From positions 9,999,994 through 10,063,993 of the forward strand of contig OX638368.1 of assembly GCA_951812925.1 (NCBI GenBank): a stretch of 64,000 nt of DNA, written 5' to 3'. Made by a program: the position numbers and the translations under genes. Each line of letters opens with the position of its first letter. Within the stretch, counting starts at the first letter, position 1. The notes under the pieces are model-generated. The model had not been told where the DNA came from, ran no database searches, and saw only the letters and a program-made list of their open reading frames with translations. Positions 1 to 9,685 of this stretch are shown piece after piece. This DNA is from Calliopum simillimum. Taxonomy: Eukaryota > Arthropoda > Insecta > Diptera > Lauxaniidae.

Positions 1-1896
1 TGGATAGACCATGAAGAAGAATTGATAGACCATACCACCCTTCTTGCCCTTAGGTAACATTATTCGCGATGGTGCACCACAATGAGCTTCAGTTTGATCC
101 AATGGAAAAACAACATCAGTGTTGGTTGATTCCATAACCTTCTTGTAAAGTTCCAAATAGGTGGTTCTATCTTGTACGAACCAAGAGAACTCAGCTGAAT
201 TACGCTTGAGTGTATTGGTACCCTCAACTAAATCGACAACATAGTGATCCAATTCGAAGAAATTCATGTAGTTATCTTCCAAGTTCAACAGTCTACCGTT
301 TTCATCATATTTAGGTCCAACAAAGATCTTAGCAATGGCCTTTTGCTGCTTATCGGAGGTAACATCCAATGTGAATTCAAATGGTTTATGGTTGAGACGA
401 TATTGACGTGCCTTGATGACGAAGTTGTGACCATCAACATGTGAGTTGCGTCCGAAATGCAATAATTCATCTTCGGTCTTTTCTGGTGTTATCTCAACAT
501 TGACGGCGTTACTGATGTCGGCATCGAAATATTCAAAGTATGTTATGAGATGATCTGGCATGGTAACTTGGTTAATCTTAACACCTTCAAAAGCATAATC
601 TTTCTTGGTATATTCGGGTAAAGTCTTCATTAAACGCCAGTAGTATGAAGTGATTTCCTTGTACATTTCAAAGAACAATGGATCACGCAGTGAAGTTTCG
701 TAGTGCAAGAAAGTTGTGGGTAGTGTCTCTTCATATTTGCCATAAGGACGTCCCTCATTTACAATATAACGATAGTATTTGTCCAGACTGCCATAGAACT
801 TTTTATCAATGCTATCGGCATTACCTTGAATGATGTTGCCCAAGATTTCGACAGCTTCCAAGTTATCCTTGGTATTTTTATCAATGAAATCAACAATGCG
901 TTTGCCATAAACTTCAACATTCTTGATATATTCGAAGTTTTCGGGGGTATAGAAGTTGTAGTGGTTATCACGATTGGGGTAACCGACACCGGTGTAGTAG
1001 CGTAGACCACTGAAATAACCGGATTCAACATCTTCGTACATATTAAATGTGGGGATCTCACCCAAGTCATTTGATAGACGCTCCAAATAGTAACGAGACA
1101 GCAACTGCAAATGAATGTACAAGTAGAATTCACCACGACGATCCTTCTTGAGCTCATGACCAACAGGACCCTTTGACCAGTATGGATAATCGATGTTGAA
1201 GTAGTAATAGAAAGAGTTCAAACCGACATCCTCCAAGAAATAGGCCAAGTTGTGATCGTAGTTAATATCACCATAGACATTTGAGTAGTTGGACTTGATC
1301 ACTACATTATAGATGTTGTCCAATTGATGTACCTTATGGAAATTGTGCATCTTATAACGTTCAGCAACTTCCAATGTTTCAACATCATAGAATGACCAAG
1401 GATGAATTTCATAAATAGCTGGCAGCACAATACCCTCAAGATCCTTGCGGTGAAGCGAAGCAACAGTCAATGCGTAAATGAACAACTGTTTGTTGGTATG
1501 CAGACGTGCCCAGAAGACGGTATGTTTGAATGTTTCAAAATCCTTGGCGAAGTAAAATAGACGCACCAAACCAATAGCATACTCCTCATGACGATCGTAC
1601 ATAACGCTGAAGACTTCATCGTCCAACAATGGTTTGTGTTGCCACAATTCGAAGAAATATTCGAACAATTCGAGGCTATCGTAGTTGTCCTTATGTTCCC
1701 ATGGCTTGTATTCATAGAAACTGTTATCGTACTTGGTCACAAACACGTCATCCTGATAAATATGCTGGAAAATTTCAAGTATAAACTTTTGTTTCTGCAG
1801 AAAATCTTTATCGGCCGGTTTGGACTCAATATGCTTGCAGGATACAGTGGCTACAATAGCCGCAGCCAGGAATAATACAGCTGTGAACGATTTCAT
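1..1896 (-). CDS. Lsp1: Larval serum protein 1 / arylphorin-type hexamerin, 3' end cut by window edge
   Basis: An uninterrupted frame of 632 codons runs off the left edge, so about 130-160 C-terminal residues are missing if the usual LSP-1 length (about 770-800) applies. Residues 1-20 form a signal peptide (MKSFTAVLFLAAAIVATVSC). The protein is very rich in Phe and Tyr, the arylphorin signature. Hemocyanin-like N and M domains follow. At about residues 229-239 the copper-ligand stretch of hemocyanins is replaced by FYYYFNIDYPY, with no histidines, as expected of a storage hexamerin that does not bind oxygen. PLDQTEAHCGAPSRIMLPKG at about 598-617 is a highly conserved LSP-1 segment. Family knowledge: made in larval fat body, secreted to haemolymph as a hexamer, taken up before pupation as an amino-acid store. 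Start: an in-frame ATG lies 15 nt upstream at 1911, but it sits only 3 nt from the predicted transcription start, so 1896 (A at -3) is preferred. No intron in the visible part. Alpha, beta or gamma type cannot be told. Confidence 0.96.
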   Translation of the reverse strand, partial: MKSFTAVLFLAAAIVATVSCKHIESKPADKDFLQKQKFILEIFQHIYQDDVFVTKYDNSFYEYKPWEHKDNYDSLELFEYFFELWQHKPLLDDEVFSVMYDRHEEYAIGLVRLFYFAKDFETFKHTVFWARLHTNKQLFIYALTVASLHRKDLEGIVLPAIYEIHPWSFYDVETLEVAERYKMHNFHKVHQLDNIYNVVIKSNYSNVYGDINYDHNLAYFLEDVGLNSFYYYFNIDYPYWSKGPVGHELKKDRRGEFYLYIHLQLLSRYYLERLSNDLGEIPTFNMYEDVESGYFSGLRYYTGVGYPNRDNHYNFYTPENFEYIKNVEVYGKRIVDFIDKNTKDNLEAVEILGNIIQGNADSIDKKFYGSLDKYYRYIVNEGRPYGKYEETLPTTFLHYETSLRDPLFFEMYKEITSYYWRLMKTLPEYTKKDYAFEGVKINQVTMPDHLITYFEYFDADISNAVNVEITPEKTEDELLHFGRNSHVDGHNFVIKARQYRLNHKPFEFTLDVTSDKQQKAIAKIFVGPKYDENGRLLNLEDNYMNFFELDHYVVDLVEGTNTLKRNSAEFSWFVQDRTTYLELYKKVMESTNTDVVFPLDQTEAHCGAPSRIMLPKGKKGGMVYQFFFMVYP

Positions 1897-1910
1897 CTTG
1901 CGAAACCCCA

Positions 1911-1942
1911 TACTGAATGAGGCAAATGCAGGGCTATTTATA
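1911..1942 (-). promoter_or_regulatory. TATA box and initiator of the hexamerin gene
   Basis: On the minus strand TATAAATA covers 1942-1935 and TTCAGTA covers 1917-1911. The A of the initiator (TCAGT, insect Inr consensus) is at 1914, 28 nt from the first T of the TATA box. This is the normal fly spacing for a focused promoter and gives a leader of about 18 nt before the ATG at 1896. The match of both elements, their spacing and their position in front of a signal peptide make the call strong. Confidence 0.85.
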
Positions 1943-3816
1943 CCAAAAATCTGAAGCGCTGAATGCAATGCGGGCGGCGCTGCAACGTGCATTATCAATT
2001 GCAGGCTGACCTTAGGGTCAACAGTAACAGCTGTTTATTTCTTTTTGAAAGGTGCATCATAGGAATATGCCTTATCAATTTGTATGCTCATTTAAGTGCA
2101 GATAATGCCTACGTGCGAGAAATGCACAAATGTTGTTGTTGGTGCATTTTATTTTTGATGACCGTTGTTGCTACACTTCGGTCAATTTAATTTGTTGTAG
2201 CAGAAATTATTAATTTGCATGTAATGTTGATCTTTGCGGGCAAATCTGAATGAGATTATTTATTCAAATTGTTTCATAGACATAGCAAATTGAAGTTTTT
2301 CTATAAATGGAAAGTTTTGCCGCGATCGTGGACATGACTTGACAGAATATTGTTGTGATGCTGTTGTCTGCTGCTGCTGAAGGTCATCTTAAGTTTAAAC
2401 TAGAAAACGGCGCAAAAGTAATGTCACAATGTAATTTGACTGCTATTTTGTAAGGAAGGAAAGAATTTTGGATATGCAGATTTTAGATTTTTTTTATTTT
2501 AAATTTTTTTTTTCATTTACTTATACTTTCTTAAATTTATCAACATTTTTGATTTTTTAACATTTTTTGACCTTTTTAGAATTTTTCGACTTTCTCATAA
2601 TTTTACAACTTTTTCAACATTTTTGGACTTGTTCAACTTTCTTCGAGCATACAACGTTTTGCAGAAAAAAAATTATGAAAGTCAAATTGTGACAATCGGT
2701 GTCTTTGGTACTTCCACTCTTCGATTATATTTTCATCAGACATACCAAAAATAGAATTTATGCGCGATAAGGAAAAATTGTTTTGTTTGCTGTTGATAAT
2801 AAATGCTGAGGTCAAAATGTGAAATATATTTATTTTTGAATTGAATAATTAATTATGCTATATGTATTATGTTGGTTCATGGTAGTTCAAATAAATTCAA
2901 TTTATTTGTTTAACAATAACCCTATTAGTTTAGTTATTTCTACTAAAAAACAAATGAAACACAAATTTAGATGATGATGATGACTTTAATTTCAAAGTAT
3001 TTTTAAAAATACCCAATTTGATATGACAAACGCATTCTTACTGAATGATAAAGTTCCTATGAAAATATCAAGAGTTTCGAAAAAAATGAAAAGTCACTGG
3101 AGTCCGTTAACTAAAGAAAAGATGAAGGAATTATTTTTACACCTATAGTTGACACATTCTAGCTCAAAATTTTCTAAATTTGCAGTTGGATTCTCAGATT
3201 TTTATAAAAACTTACAGAAAAATCTTAAAAATTTATTTAAAATGAAAAAAAAAAAAATTTTTAAATTTTTTTTTTTCTCAAAATTTTTTTCTCGAAAATT
3301 TTTTTTCTGAAAATTTTTTTTACGGAATCCTGTGAAAAGTGGATGAAAAATATTTATTTTTCAAAAGATTTCAGTAAAAAAATTTTTACAAAGAAAAAAA
3401 AATTTTTCGGAAAATTTATTTTAAGAATTTTTAAGTGACTTAATGACATTAATATATTGAAAATTAATTTTTAAGATTTTTCAAGACATGGCCGTCATTT
3501 CGGCAATAATTTCATGATTTGTATAGGAAATATTGTTTTTTTTTTCGTATACCTTGTATTTTCTAGCAATGGAAGTTATATTCTTTAAAAAACAAAACAA
3601 TGCATCGATTTTTCGCAATAAGACTACTTTGACACTCTAAAGTTTCATGCCAATAACTTGCAAAAAAAAATGTTTTCCGCAAAACTACATAATAATAGAA
3701 GGTCTCCATACTAAGCTCTTTAAACAGATTTGTGAATTTTTATTAAAATCTAAGAACTCAACTGCAAATTTCGATAAATTTGAAACTTTTCTTTGTAGGA
3801 ACTTGACTTTGATATT
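1943..3816. other. Hexamerin upstream region and AT-rich intergenic DNA
   Basis: No coding sequence seen. In the first 200 bp upstream of the promoter there are GATA-type motifs (TTATC near 1992 and 2070, GATAA near 2100), which would fit fat-body control of an LSP gene, but such short motifs are weak evidence. The sequence GCAAAAGTAATGTCA near 2412 is one copy of a motif that ends MITEs elsewhere in the window (22.2 and 52.8 kb). From about 2500 to 2650 there is a short, decayed run of TTTTTCGAC-type minisatellite. The rest is A/T homopolymer-rich sequence with no recognisable feature. Confidence 0.6.
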
Positions 3817-3818
3817 TG

Positions 3819-4660
3819 TATACCCTACACCCAGGGTATATTCACTTTGTCCTTCCGTTTGTTACGCAGAAAAGGAGGCTTGGTATGTATGGAAAAGTAT
3901 ATATATTCTTGATCAGCGTCACCTCCTGAGTCAATATATGTATGTCCGTCTGTCTGGCTGGGTGCCTATCTGACTGTGCGTGGATATACTTTTTGTAGGA
4001 AAACAGAGCAATGTAATTCAATAAAATTTGGTGCACTGCCTTCGTTGTCAAAGGTAGCTCGTGGGATTGAAAATGAGCAAAAGTAGTAAACGGCCACGCC
4101 CTTACAAAAAATATATTCCAAATTCAACTTGAAGAGTTTTTTTCACGACAGTTTAACCAAAATACACATAAATACTATGAATTGTAAGCGCAAGCTCTAA
4201 GCAAAAACTGGGTGAATTGGGATAAGAGGAGGTGGCACCTCTTATACAAGCAAAAGCTTCAAAACGCTATACTGAAAGCATTTTTTAAGATAATCGAACT
4301 AAGTTGTATTCAGACACTAAGAGCTATAAGTGCAAGCCCTGAGCAAAAACTGCGTTAAGTCGAACGGCACCTTCCATATAACCAAAAGTTCAAAATTCTA
4401 TACTGAAAAAGTTTTTTGAAATAATCCAACTGAATTTCACCCAAACACTAAGGGCTATAAATGTAAGCTCTGAGCAAAAACTGAGTGAAAATAGAGAAGA
4501 AGGGGTGGCACCTTCCATATGAGCAACATTTTCAAAATACTGTAGTGTAGGATATTTAATATTTGGACACGCCACATAGTGATCTATAAGAGAGCGCTAA
4601 CGGGCATGACTCCGAAAATTTGTGTATTAAAAGTTATATTTTTTTTTACACAAATTTAAA
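3819..4660 (+). repeat. DINE-1/Helentron-like dispersed repeat with internal tandem units
   Basis: It begins with the short palindrome TATACCCT-ACACCC-AGGGTATA (3819-3840). There follow the stretch AAGTATATATATTCTTGATCAGCGTC and a GTCCGTCTGTCTGGCTGGG segment, a combination I associate with fly DINE-1/INE-1-like elements. From about 4190 a unit of roughly 131-142 bp repeats three times (GCAAGCTCTAAGCAAAAACT and variants near 4190, 4332, 4463). A second copy lies in reverse at 14.44-15.22 kb. The family name is from memory of fly repeats and is the uncertain part; that this is a dispersed repeat is clear from the two copies. A DD37D transposon interrupts the region at 4673. Confidence 0.6.
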
Positions 4661-4672
4661 GTTAAATATCTA

Positions 4673-5760
4673 CAGGGTGGCTGATTCGAAGTGCTACCAA
4701 TTCAAAAGACTATATTTTTAGTTTCCATGCACAGATTTTATTGATTAAGCGCTATAATTGTTGGGAAATGTTCAAATTTTAAGAATCTACTTGAGATTTT
4801 TGATATGGTCACCTTTGGCCTTAACTATGTCCCGTAGACGGTCGAAGAACGAGTCGCATGCTGCACGAATTTGATTTTGTGGAAGTTTGCGCCATTCTCG
4901 TTGAAGGGCCACTTTTAGCGCATCAACGCTCTGGTATTTTTTAGTCAAGACCTTCCTGTCCAACTTACCCCAGATTGAGAAATCCAGCGGATTCGCATCA
5001 GGCGAATTTGAGAGCCATTGTTGAGCAGAAATGAAGCTAGGAACGTTTTTTTCTAACCATTCTTGATTCACACGAGCTTTGGGTGATGGTGCCGAGTCTT
5101 GTTGGAATGTCCATGGCTTGCGACCGAAATGTTTGCGTGCCCACGGTAGTAAAGCACCCTCCAACACTGATTCACGATACAGATTTCCGGCGGAGTGCAA
5201 GCGCAACAACTCCTTGGCTCTATCGAGCCTAACTTTTTTTTGAGCAGGAGTGAGATCATGCGCCTTTTGGAACTTGAGGGCCTTTAGTCCGAGCTTGTTT
5301 GACAGTATGTGTTGCATTCGTTCACGCGATATTTTCAGCTCGGCAGCCATTTGTCTGCCACTGCGTCTCGGATTTCGCTCAATTCTGGCCTTCACCTTTC
5401 GAACCATTTCTGGTGATGTTGCAGTTATTTTCTGACCACCACCATGTCGTTTGGCAACGCTGCCGGTACCATTGTAACATGTTATGGTCCGATACACAAA
5501 CATTTTATTCACTTTTAAACGTTTCAGCTCACGAACAATTGCTGGTTGCGATTTTCCAGCCAAATAAAGAGCAATCACACTATTACGTTTGAATTCCATT
5601 TCGAAAATTTTTTATTTTCAATAAATTGACGCGCAAATGCTTTTGGTTACTTGTTGACAATAGAATGAACTAACATCATGCCAATTTTTAGACAGCTGTC
5701 ATGTTCCATCTGTCAGACAAGTCTATCTGAAGTTGGTAACAGTTCGAATCAGCCACCCTG
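4673..5760 (-). mobile_element. Tc1/mariner-superfamily transposon, DD37D type, internally deleted
   Basis: The 1088-bp element is bounded by near-identical inverted repeats: CAGGGTGGCTGATTCGAA is shared by both ends, and about 26 of the first 28 positions match. TA dinucleotides flank it at 4671-4672 and 5761-5762, the target duplication of this superfamily. It carries one transposase frame on the minus strand. Full-length relatives are about 1.3 kb, so the length agrees with a roughly 200-bp internal loss. The insertion splits a repetitive sequence. Confidence 0.93.
4787..5599 (-). pseudogene. DD37D transposase, open frame but first catalytic Asp deleted
   Basis: A 270-residue open frame starting MEFKRNSVIALYLAGKSQ. 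Residues about 1-110 are the paired-type helix-turn-helix DNA-binding region (RRSGRQMAAELKISRERMQH in its second half). Residues about 150-170 (YRESVLEGALLPWARKHF) and FQQDSAPSPKA carry the second catalytic Asp; WLSNSPDANPLDFSIW carries the third. I count 37 residues between these two acids, hence DD37D (maT-like or ITmD37D relatives; the exact clade is not resolved). The normal segment with the first Asp (FSDE-type motif) should lie between RAKELLRLHSAGNL and YRESVLEG. It is absent, so the frame was shortened in phase by an estimated 60-70 residues. The enzyme should be catalytically dead, although it could still bind ends. The usual H of the DSAPxHK motif is P here. Confidence 0.9.
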
Positions 5761-5762
5761 TA

Positions 5763-6299
5763 GATAACATACAATATTTCAAGTACCAGAATACCAAGAA
5801 ATAATACCATTTCTGAGTTTTCGCGACTTTAACTTGATGAATTCAGAAAATGGTAATTTTTTCCAAAAATGAGTGTGTCTTTTAAACGAAGTAGTTTTAC
5901 CTCATGAAACTTATTGTGAGAATAATATGATCTATTTGCTGGAGATTTGAATACTTAGAAGTTAGTTTTTTTTAACACAAAAAGGATATCCGGATCATCA
6001 CAAAAAATCTCTAATTTCATTTCGCAAATTTACGAATTTTGCACTCTGTGGACTATAACTAATATGTTTCATGAAGTTGCAACTGCTAGATCATTTAAGT
6101 GTGCAATATCAGGTTTTTTGAAGGTTCTACTCATTTATCTGACTCTCCCATCACTCCCCTTTATGGACTACGATAAGTTTTTCTTCAGCGACTTTTCTGT
6201 ATTCTTGCAACGCTCCAGTTTCGTGAAACTAATAACAACCAAAGTGTTTAAAGTAAAACAATAAAATTCGATTTCTGATATAGTATTAGCAGCATCTAT
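5763..6299. other. AT-rich sequence continuing the split repeat, no gene seen
   Basis: Immediately right of the transposon the text (CAAGTACCAGAATACCAAGAAATAATACC) resembles parts of the 141-bp tandem unit that follows at 6300, so it is probably the other half of the interrupted repeat. No coding potential is recognised; the short frames are not conserved proteins I know. Confidence 0.4.
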
Positions 6300-6790
6300 T
6301 TATTTGTTGAAAATGGGCGTGTTCGGGTCAAGGACACGCCCGCCTCCTATATAACCAAAAATTTAAAATCACTATAACTATGTAAATACTTCAAGTACAA
6401 AAATAATATTAAATATCTGAGTTAGTATAGATAGCATTAGGTCACTTTGTAAAATTGAACGTGATCGGGTCAAGAACACACTCACCTCCCATATAACCAA
6501 AAATTTGGAATCACTAAGACTTCGTAAATATTTAAGGTACAACAATAATATTTAATAACTGAGTTAGTATTGATAGCATTAAGTCATTTGGTTAAAATGG
6601 GCATTATTGGGTTAAGGTCACGCCCACCTCCTATATAACCAAAAATTTAAAATCGCTATAACTTCGTAAATGTTTCAAGTACAAAAATAGTAATTAATAT
6701 CTGAGTTAGCATAGATATCATTAAGTCATTTGGTGAAAATGGGCGTGGTCAAATCAAGGACAGACCCACCTTCCATATAGGCCAAAATTT
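6300..6790. repeat. Minisatellite, about 141-bp unit, 3.5 copies
   Basis: The start of the unit (AAAATGGGCGTG... followed by GGGTCAAGGACACGCCC and CTCCTATATAACCAAAAATTT) recurs at about 6310, 6451, 6594 and 6736, a period of 141-143 bp with moderate divergence. It probably belongs to the same composite repeat as the DINE-like sequence at 3.8-4.6 kb. Confidence 0.85.
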
Positions 6791-7340
6791 GGTCGTGATA
6801 TAACCAATTTTTTAGATAATTGTCCGCCATTTTGTTTACAAAAAAGATGTTACCGAATTCGTAATCAGCGACCTCAAAAACCCCTTTAGCCACAATTTTG
6901 CCGTGATATAATAAATTTTTTAGAAAATTATCCGCCATTTTGGATCCGCCATTTTGTTTAAAAAAAAGATAATACCGAATTACAAATCAGCAACCTCAAA
7001 AACCCCCTTAACCACAATTTTGTCGTGATATAATTAATTTTTAAGAAAATTGTCCACCATTTTGGATACGCCGTTTTGTTAACAAAAAAGATGATACCGA
7101 ATTCGAAATCAACGACCTCAAAAATCTCCTAAGCCACAAAGTTGTTGTGATATAGTCAATTTTTAAGAAAATTGTCCGCCATTTTGTTTACAAAAAAAAA
7201 GATACCAAATTCGAAATCAGCAATCTCAAAAACCCCCTTAAGCACAATTTTGTCGTGATATAATCAATTTTTAAGAAAATTGTCTGCCATTTTTTATCCG
7301 CTATTTTGATTTTCAAAAAATCGTTTTCAGATTTAGAATC
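6791..7340. repeat. Minisatellite, 108-122-bp unit, about 5 copies
   Basis: CGTGATATAA followed by an AATTTTTTAGAAAATTGTCCGCCATTTTG-like segment recurs at about 6794, 6902, 7024, 7145 and 7254. The spacing varies between 108 and 122 bp. Each unit also has CAGCGACCTCAAAAACCCC. It abuts the 141-bp array directly. Confidence 0.85.
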
Positions 7341-8160
7341 AGCGACCCCCAAAACAAAGAAATTGATATGTTTTTTTTATGAAAAATAACCAGGAAAGAG
7401 TTATGACCAGCTAGAACAGCATTCTAGACCACTGTGCGCCATAGGTAAGACCTTTAAAAGTTTTCATTTTATTTGTCATAAATTTGTATATTATATAGGG
7501 TGTATATACGTATCGCATAAGTTTGCGGAGTATCTGAGAGGTGATAGAGGAAGCCTAGACTAGCAAAACAATTATACCTGAGGGGGATCTTAGATGCACC
7601 CCTAAGAAGTCATAGGGTTTAAACTGATTTTCTGTCTTGTTTTAGAAAAAAAAAAAAAAATATAAAAAATATTGGTTCATGAAAATCTTCGGAGGGAAGT
7701 TAAAAAACCAATTTCAAAGAAGTTTTTTCGGAAAATATTCAAAAAGTTTGGTATAACATTCCTGGAAAAACTTGTCGGAAGTTGGTAATGTCTTTGGCCA
7801 AAAAATCGGAAAATTCATCAACAATAATTCCGGATATTCAAGGTATTAAAAGCGTTTTAAGTAAAATATGGGACCACAACTAACAAAATTTCAATATATA
7901 CTACAAAGCTTGTTGGGCACACTTATTATTCTGACCAACCAAAATTGTTTATATTTTATGAATTCACCGAACGTTAGGTTATTTTTTATAGTTTGTGAAG
8001 ACATTTTTTGTTTGTTTTGTCGCTGAAGTATGCTTATGTTGAAAACTAACTTGTTCTTCGAGGAAAATTAAAAGCTATATGAAAGCCAATCAATTTTGAA
8101 AAAAAATTATGCTCACACCTATAATTTTGTCCAGCTGTGTATATCTATGATACGTAATCG
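7341..8160. other. Non-coding AT-rich stretch, no feature named
   Basis: It contains short poly-A runs and unremarkable AT-rich sequence. I see no conserved coding frame and no inverted termini that I can pair. Confidence 0.4.
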
Positions 8161-8162
8161 AG

Positions 8163-8640
8163 AAACTATTGATTCCCCATACAAAATTTTATCCCTCTTT
8201 TCACCCAATTTAAGGTGTATTTGAAGGGTAAAATTATCCTATATTTCTCCATACCAAATTTCATCTAAATTTGTTCAGCCTTATTGATTCCCTATACAAA
8301 CTGCCATCACTACCTTTAAGGATGATTTGAGGGATAGAAACTATCCTTTGTCCTGTTCAGGGTCCCTCAATACCTTTATACAAAATTTCATCTAAATTGA
8401 TTCAGCGGTTATTGATTCCTCATACAAACTTCCATTCCCCTTTTAACTTCCTTTAATGATGATTAAAAGGGTAAAATCTATCCTATGCCCTTTTTTGGGT
8501 CTCTTACTATTTCCGTACCAAATTGCTTTCAAATTGGTTAAGCGGTTTAGTCGTGAAAATGAAACATAAAGACAGACATACAGACAGACAGATTTACTCG
8601 TTATTTTCACATAAAAAAGGTACCAGGCAACCCTTCTGAA
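8163..8640. repeat. Decayed tandem repeat with 116-130-bp unit, TE-like
   Basis: ATTGATTCCYYATACAAA recurs at about 8168, 8284 and 8414, each followed by text like AATTTCATCTAAATTGATTCAGCGG. The last unit ends in AAGCGGTTTAGTCGTGAAAATGAAACATAAAGACAGACATACAGACAGACAG, the kind of tail common in dispersed insect repeats. The family cannot be named with certainty. Confidence 0.6.
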
Positions 8641-8772
8641 ACCTGAAATACTGTTACAGGTTTCAAAGGTTTTAGTGGAGTCGAGTTTTTGGAAAACTAG
8701 TTAAATTTAAGAAAAAACAGAGTAGAAGAAGGAAATTTTGTTTTTCTATTAGTATACACCAAAAAAATATTA

Positions 8773-9683
8773 TTGGGGGTACAACTTAAAAACCGGAATT
8801 TTTTTGCGATATTTGATGCTTTATTGTGGAAAAATGTTACAATATATTTTATTCAAAGTATTGTCCATTGGAAGCTACAACATTTCTTCATCTTTCAGGC
8901 AATTTATGAATTCCATCCCAAAAAAATTGCGCCGGCTTGGCGACCAAAAATTAATCGAGCCAATTTTCGATATCTTGAACTTAAGTGAAGCGTATTCCTG
9001 ATAGGGCATTCGGCATTGATCGGAACAAATGGTAGTCTGATGGTGCAAGGTCTGGGCTATAAGGCGGGTGAGGCAAAATGTGTATATATTTTCCATCCGT
9101 TGTTTTCCAGGTAATTTTTGACTGGGGCAGCAATATGTGGCCGAGCGTTATCGTGGTGGAAAATGATTGACTCGTGTCTGGTCGCATACGTTGGCCGCTC
9201 TGCCTGGATTTTCTGCTTCAATCGGATCAATTGTTGACGATAGAGTTGAGCATTAATGGTTTGGCCACTTGGCAACAGCTCATAATGGATCACACCTAGC
9301 TGGTCCCGACCAGGACGTTCTTTGTCCTCGACATCAAAATCACCACTTTTAAACCGTCAAAACCACTCACGACAGCTTGATTCAGCTGGAGCATAGTCCC
9401 CATAAACTTCTACAAGAATGCGATGACTTTCGGCAGCTGTTTTCTTTGCAAAAAAATGACCCACTAGAACCCCCCCGCAAATGCTGTCTTTTTCTCCAAT
9501 TTTCGAAGTTATTCATCGTGAAAAATAATAATGATGCACACAAGATATAATTGTTTTGTTGACTGATTTTGACAGCTGTCAAATGTACCTTCAAAATGGC
9601 ATATATATAAAGTTCGAGCTTTCACGATATTCGTTAGTACGGACATCCACCGTCAAATTCCGGTTTTTAAGTTGTACACCCAA
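8773..9683 (-). mobile_element. mariner element (mellifera-subfamily-like), internally deleted
   Basis: Inverted termini TTGGGKGTACAACTTAAAAA...CCGGAATTT of about 29 bp lie at 8773-8801 and 9655-9683, flanked by TA at 8771-8772 and 9684-9685. At 911 bp it is about 400 bp shorter than a complete mariner (about 1.3 kb). The minus-strand transposase remnant fits the same deletion. Confidence 0.93.
8849..9516 (-). pseudogene. mariner transposase pseudogene (DD34D-type), deleted and frameshifted
   Basis: Read from 9516 on the minus strand, pieces in changing frames match mariner order. The N-terminal part has AKKTAAESHRILVEVYGDYAP, then WF with a stop, then RFKSGDFDVEDKERPG. The next piece is DQLGVIHYELLPSGQTINAQ, which belongs well downstream, so the middle with the first catalytic Asp is gone. 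Then come HHDNARPHIAAPVKNYLENNGW (second Asp), a frameshift, PPYSPDLAPSDYHLF (third Asp), and the C-terminal WDGIHKLPERWRNVVASNGQYFE ending at the stop at 8849-8851. At least one stop, one frameshift and one large deletion: dead. Confidence 0.92.
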
Positions 9684-9685
9684 TA

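Noticed and set aside
244..2190. Open frames on both strands within and beside the hexamerin
   Set aside because: They are out-of-frame readings of the hexamerin gene or of its promoter region; the true frame runs off the left edge.
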